Position numbers and translations under genes: made by a program | Notes under the pieces: model-generated | Told to the model about the DNA's origin: nothing | What the model saw: the letters and a program-made list of their open reading frames with translations, nothing else | Database searches by the model: none | Part shown: one piece after another, positions 60,928 to 64,000 of the stretch | Position numbering within the stretch: the first letter of the stretch is position 1 | How the letters are laid out: each line of letters starts with the position of its first letter | Source of the DNA: Chloroflexota bacterium | Lineage (GTDB): Bacteria; Chloroflexota; Dormibacteria; Dormibacterales; Dormibacteraceae | Assembly: GCA_005880915.1 (NCBI GenBank) | Contig: VBIW01000046.1 | Location: 1 to 64,000 of the forward strand | DNA: 64,000 nt | Reading direction: 5' to 3'

Positions 60928-61506
60928 ATGGCCGCGGAGATCCACCGCCGGATTTTGCTCGCCGAGTCGGACCTTCTCCTGGACGACGTTGAGACGCTCA
61001 GACTGAGCGACGAGTCTGAGGCTCCCCTCAGTTTGCGGGAGGCGATCCGGGCCATGCAGATCCGCCTCGGCCGGCGCAACCCCCCTCTCCCACCTGCGAC
61101 CCTCGATGCCGCGCACGACCTCGTGTTCGCGGTGCAGCAGAGGCTGATGGCGGCCAACTCGAAGAATCCGCGGCCCGCCCGCCACGCGAGCCGGCCGAGC
61201 GGGCAGGCGCTTTTCACCGTCGTCCGCGAAGACCGCAAGTGGAAGGTGCTCAGTCTCCCTGGTCCGGGCGCCGACGATGCCGAGTGGCTCGAGCTCGTCG
61301 AGTCGACCGTCGAGCGAGCCTGGGACCGATGGTGCTACGCCCAGCACCAGGCGAGTCGCGCCGCGCGCCTCCACGCACGGCCACAAGTCGCGCTCGCGGT
61401 CGCCCGCGCCGCCTGGAACAACTACTGGCTGCTGCTCCAGGACGCGGACCGGATCAAGGAGCGACTCATCGCCTCGCGCGGGCGGCTTGCTGGAGGTACT
61501 TCCTGA
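60928..61506 (+). CDS. Hypothetical protein
   Basis: A 192-aa protein that I do not recognise; mostly helical and Arg/Ala-rich with a middle strand segment QALFTVVREDRKWKVLSLPG. A clear promoter (60891-60918) supports expression. Its 3' end overlaps the opposite-strand gene at 61466 by 41 bases. Confidence 0.65.
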   Translation: MAAEIHRRILLAESDLLLDDVETLRLSDESEAPLSLREAIRAMQIRLGRRNPPLPPATLDAAHDLVFAVQQRLMAANSKNPRPARHASRPSGQALFTVVREDRKWKVLSLPGPGADDAEWLELVESTVERAWDRWCYAQHQASRAARLHARPQVALAVARAAWNNYWLLLQDADRIKERLIASRGRLAGGTS

Positions 61507-61690
61507 GCTCGTCGGCCTTGATCGGCGCGTCCGACGCACGGACACGCGCCGCGAACAGCTGCAGGAAGCGGCGCAGGCCAACGTCGTCCAGCATCGTCGC
61601 CGCCTCGATGATCTCCGCCGCCGCGTCCCGGTGCCCCGGATCGAGGACCCTGGCCAGGCTTTGCGCGAAGTCGTCGGGCAGCTCACGCAT
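61466..61690 (-). CDS. Small helical hypothetical protein
   Basis: A 74-aa helical protein (RELPDDFAQSLARVLDPG, then IIEAATMLDDVGLRRFLQLF). Composition is protein-like. ATG 61690; convergent overlap of 41 bases with the neighbouring gene. Function unknown. Confidence 0.55.
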   Translation of the reverse strand: MRELPDDFAQSLARVLDPGHRDAAAEIIEAATMLDDVGLRRFLQLFAARVRASDAPIKADELRKYLQQAARARR

Positions 61691-61713
61691 GGTGTTCTGG
61701 TGACAATAAGGCG

Positions 61714-63669
61714 GTGCAGCCTGTCGTCATCGGGGACGTGATCTGGGAGCCAACTCCCGACGTCATCGAAAGAAGCCGGCTCAAGCGGTTTATGGACCGC
61801 CACGGGATCGAGACCCTCGATGAGCTGCTCAAACGCGCCGACGACGACATCGAGTGGTTCTGGGATGCGGCGATCAAGGACATCGACGTGGCGTTCTACC
61901 GGCAATACCACAAGGTCGTCGACCTCTCCCGTGGCAAGCAGTGGGCGACGTGGTGGGTCGGGGCGCGGATGAACATCATCCAGAGCTGCCTCGACCGGCA
62001 CCGCGACGGTGAGCTCCACGACAAGACGGCGATCATCTGGGAGGGCGAGCCGGGAGACACGCGCACGCTGAGCTACAGAGAGCTGGACAAGCAGGTGTCG
62101 CGCCTGGCGGGCGGACTCCGCAGGATGGGCATCGGGCAGGGCGACCGGATCGGGATATTCATGCCGATGTGCCCCGAGGTCGCCGTCTCGGTCCTCGCCG
62201 CGGCCAAGATCGGCGCGGTCATCATCCCCCTCTTTTCGGGCTACGGTCCGGAAGCGATCGCCACGCGGTTGCGCGACGGCGAGGCGAAGGTCCTGATCTG
62301 CGCCGACGGCTTTTACCGCCGAGGCCAGGTTGTCGCGATGAAGGAGACAGCCGATCGCGCCCTGGTCAGCTGCCCATCGGTCAAAAAGGTGATCGTGCAC
62401 CGGCGCGTCGTCCGCGAGATCCCGTGGTCACACGGACGCGACGAGGTCTGGGAGGTGCTCCTGGAGGACTATCCGGACCGCCTCCCCACCGAAGAGCTCG
62501 ACCCAGAGGACCCGATGATGATCATCTACACGTCGGGCACCACGGGCAAACCCAAAGGCACGCTTCACGTGCATGGGGGTTTCCCTGTCAAGGCCGCGCA
62601 GGACATGGCGCACGGCTTCGATGTAGGACCCGATGACGTCGTGTTCTGGTACACGGACATCGGCTGGATGATGGGCCCCTGGCTCATCTTCGGGACCCTG
62701 TTGCTCGGCGCGACAATGGTGCTGTACGAGGGCACGCCCGATTTCCCGGCGGCAGACCGGCTGTGGCGCATGGTTGAGCATCACAAGGTCACCGTGCTCG
62801 GCGTTTCCCCGACGCTGGTGCGCAGCCTCATGACCCATGGCGACGAGGTGCCGGCGCACCACGACCTCTCCAGCCTCCGCATTCTCGGCGGCACCGGCGA
62901 GCCGTGGAACCCCGAGCCGTTCAACTGGTTCTTCCAGCACATCGGAGGCGGCCGGATCCCGGTCATCAACTACACAGGCGGAACCGAGATCTCCGGCGGC
63001 ATTCTCTGCGGCAACGTGATCACCCATCTGCGCGCCTGTTCGTTCGCGGGGCCCTTGCCGGGCATCGCCGCCGACGTGCTCGACGCAGAAGGCCGATCGG
63101 TGCGCGGCGAAGTAGGTGAGCTCGTCATCCGCAATCCGTGGCCCGGTATGACGCGCGGCTTCTGGGGTGACCGCCAGCGCTATCTCGACACGTACTGGAG
63201 CCGGTTCGAGAACGTCTGGGTGCATGGCGACTGGGCGTATGTCGATCCAGCGGATGGCCTCTGGTACGTGCTGGGCCGGTCTGACGACACGATCAAGATC
63301 GCGGGCAAGCGACTCGGTCCGGCCGAGGTGGAGTCCGTTTTGGTGGGCCATGCCTCGGTTGCGGAGGCGGCGGCGATCGGCGTGCCTGACGAGCTGAAGG
63401 GTGAGGTGCTTGTGTGCTTCGTAATTCTCCGACCCAACCAGAAACCGAGCGAGGAGCTCGCCACCGAGCTCCAGGACCTTGTCGCCGCCGCGCTGGGCAA
63501 GCCTCTACGGCCCAAGGCGGTCCACTTCGTCGGCGACCTTCCACGCACGCGCAACGCGAAGATCCTGCGCCGCGTCGTCAAGTCAGTCTACATCGGGAAG
63601 GACCCCGGCGACCTGTCCTCGCTCGAGAACCCAAGCGCTCTGGCGGCGATCGGCGCCACTAGAAGCTGA
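61714..63669 (+). CDS. Acetyl-CoA synthetase-like AMP-forming ligase
   Basis: A 651-aa ANL-superfamily enzyme. AMP-binding loop YTSGTTGKPKGTLH; GWMMGPW; TGGTEISGG; the hinge GRSDDTIKIAGKRLGPAEVE; and the C-terminal catalytic Lys in RNAKILRR, as in acetyl-CoA synthetases. The acyl group could be acetate, propionate or a related short acid. GTG 61714 start. Overlaps the DsrE gene by 11 bases, convergently. Confidence 0.9.
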   Translation: MQPVVIGDVIWEPTPDVIERSRLKRFMDRHGIETLDELLKRADDDIEWFWDAAIKDIDVAFYRQYHKVVDLSRGKQWATWWVGARMNIIQSCLDRHRDGELHDKTAIIWEGEPGDTRTLSYRELDKQVSRLAGGLRRMGIGQGDRIGIFMPMCPEVAVSVLAAAKIGAVIIPLFSGYGPEAIATRLRDGEAKVLICADGFYRRGQVVAMKETADRALVSCPSVKKVIVHRRVVREIPWSHGRDEVWEVLLEDYPDRLPTEELDPEDPMMIIYTSGTTGKPKGTLHVHGGFPVKAAQDMAHGFDVGPDDVVFWYTDIGWMMGPWLIFGTLLLGATMVLYEGTPDFPAADRLWRMVEHHKVTVLGVSPTLVRSLMTHGDEVPAHHDLSSLRILGGTGEPWNPEPFNWFFQHIGGGRIPVINYTGGTEISGGILCGNVITHLRACSFAGPLPGIAADVLDAEGRSVRGEVGELVIRNPWPGMTRGFWGDRQRYLDTYWSRFENVWVHGDWAYVDPADGLWYVLGRSDDTIKIAGKRLGPAEVESVLVGHASVAEAAAIGVPDELKGEVLVCFVILRPNQKPSEELATELQDLVAAALGKPLRPKAVHFVGDLPRTRNAKILRRVVKSVYIGKDPGDLSSLENPSALAAIGATRS

Positions 63670-64000
63670 GGACCTTATCCGCCTCCATCGTCAGCCGGAC
63701 CAGGTCAGGCGGCGTGATGTATTTCGCGTTCGGTGTGAGCATCTCCGGCAAGACCCCACGGGCCTCGGCACAGCCTTTTCAAACGTAGATAGGGATCTCT
63801 TTGTCGAGGCACTTGTCGAGCAGCTCCCGCAACGGTGGGATCCCAAGTCCGAGCACGTTGGCGATCACGTCGGGCTTGACGAGCTCCGCGGCGTCGCCTG
63901 CCAACGCTATTGCGACCTCGGTCCCCGCGGGCTTGGCCCCGTTGACCGCGATGTGGAATGGAATGCTCGCGCGCGTTGGGTCCTCGGGTCCCGCGGCGGT
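63659..64000 (-). CDS. DsrE-family protein, probable selenoprotein (partial)
   Basis: The C-terminal 113 codons of a DsrE-family protein, running off the right edge. Frame and pattern are clear: FHIAVNGAKPAGTEVAIAL, then ELVKPDVIANVLGLGIPPL, DKEIPIYV, then TGA (63781-63779), KGCAEARGVLPEML and PDLVRLTMEADKVLSF before the TAG stop. Related DsrE proteins have CxxC at the TGA position, so here U-x-x-C is likely. The reading continues with strong similarity on the far side. A hairpin fitting the bacterial SECIS rules lies 19 bases after the TGA. The alternative is a nonsense-mutated pseudogene. Confidence 0.75.
63749..63767 (-). promoter_or_regulatory. Putative bacterial SECIS hairpin
   Basis: Minus strand: CGAGGCCC (63767-63760), loop GTG (63759-63757), GGGTCTTG (63756-63749), an 8-bp stem including two G-U pairs. 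The loop begins with G, and it starts 19 bases after the TGA, both in line with the known bacterial SECIS features. Confidence 0.6.

Overview
The window is a high-GC bacterial chromosome segment. Most of it (about 1.5-33.8 kb, read on the minus strand) is one long division-and-cell-wall (dcw) cluster that continues into housekeeping genes. In transcription order: mraZ, rsmH, ftsL, ftsI, murF, mraY, murD, ftsW, murG, murC, murB, ddl, ftsQ, sbp, [insertion: plus-strand DUF222/HNH gene and a seven-copy tandem repeat], an unknown one-TM protein, ftsA, ftsZ, nrdR, pgeF, yggS, yggT, a T-box leader, ileS, lspA, rluD, gmk, coaBC, priA, a flavin-type oxidase gene, def, fmt, smpB. The mix of FtsA, the small basic protein Sbp, a probably translational T-box on ileS and a DUF222-type HNH protein suggests a Terrabacteria lineage outside true Actinobacteria, such as Dormibacterota/Chloroflexota-like soil bacteria. 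This placement is inference. murE, sepF and rpoZ are missing from the places where they usually sit.

From 34 to 52 kb there is an accessory region of small regulator/transporter modules: an ABC exporter behind a leader that looks like an attenuator (mini-ORF, hairpins, intrinsic terminator); oligopeptidase B; a PadR-controlled MacB/FtsX-type ABC operon; an alpha/beta hydrolase; a TetR-controlled tautomerase-MFS pair; a frameshifted glycosyltransferase remnant; a membrane-bound LuxR-type regulator; a secreted protein; a second ABC exporter; a DUF899 protein; and an ArsR-AHSA1-DHFR-like operon whose operator covers its own start codon.

From 52 to 64 kb: two small hypotheticals, RNase P RNA, an RNase HI/zinc-ribbon pair, a biotin carrier and acyl-CoA carboxylase beta subunit, a glycosyltransferase with a CysRS-like N-terminal tail, etfA/etfB, mobA, an amidohydrolase, two unknown proteins, an acetyl-CoA-synthetase-like enzyme, and at the right edge a DsrE-family gene with an in-frame TGA in its redox motif and a SECIS-like hairpin just downstream (probable selenoprotein).

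Three themes recur. (1) Genes are tightly coupled by NTGA start/stop overlaps, and all four versions occur (ATGA, GTGA, TTGA, CTGA); several conserved proteins can only begin at a non-standard codon (CTG for rluD and rnhA, ATT for rsmH, ATC or similar for fmt). (2) Several promoters place the -10 box 6-9 bases before the start codon, so the mRNAs should be leaderless. (3) Small leader peptides and hairpins precede operons (ABC exporter; tandem minicistrons before coaBC).
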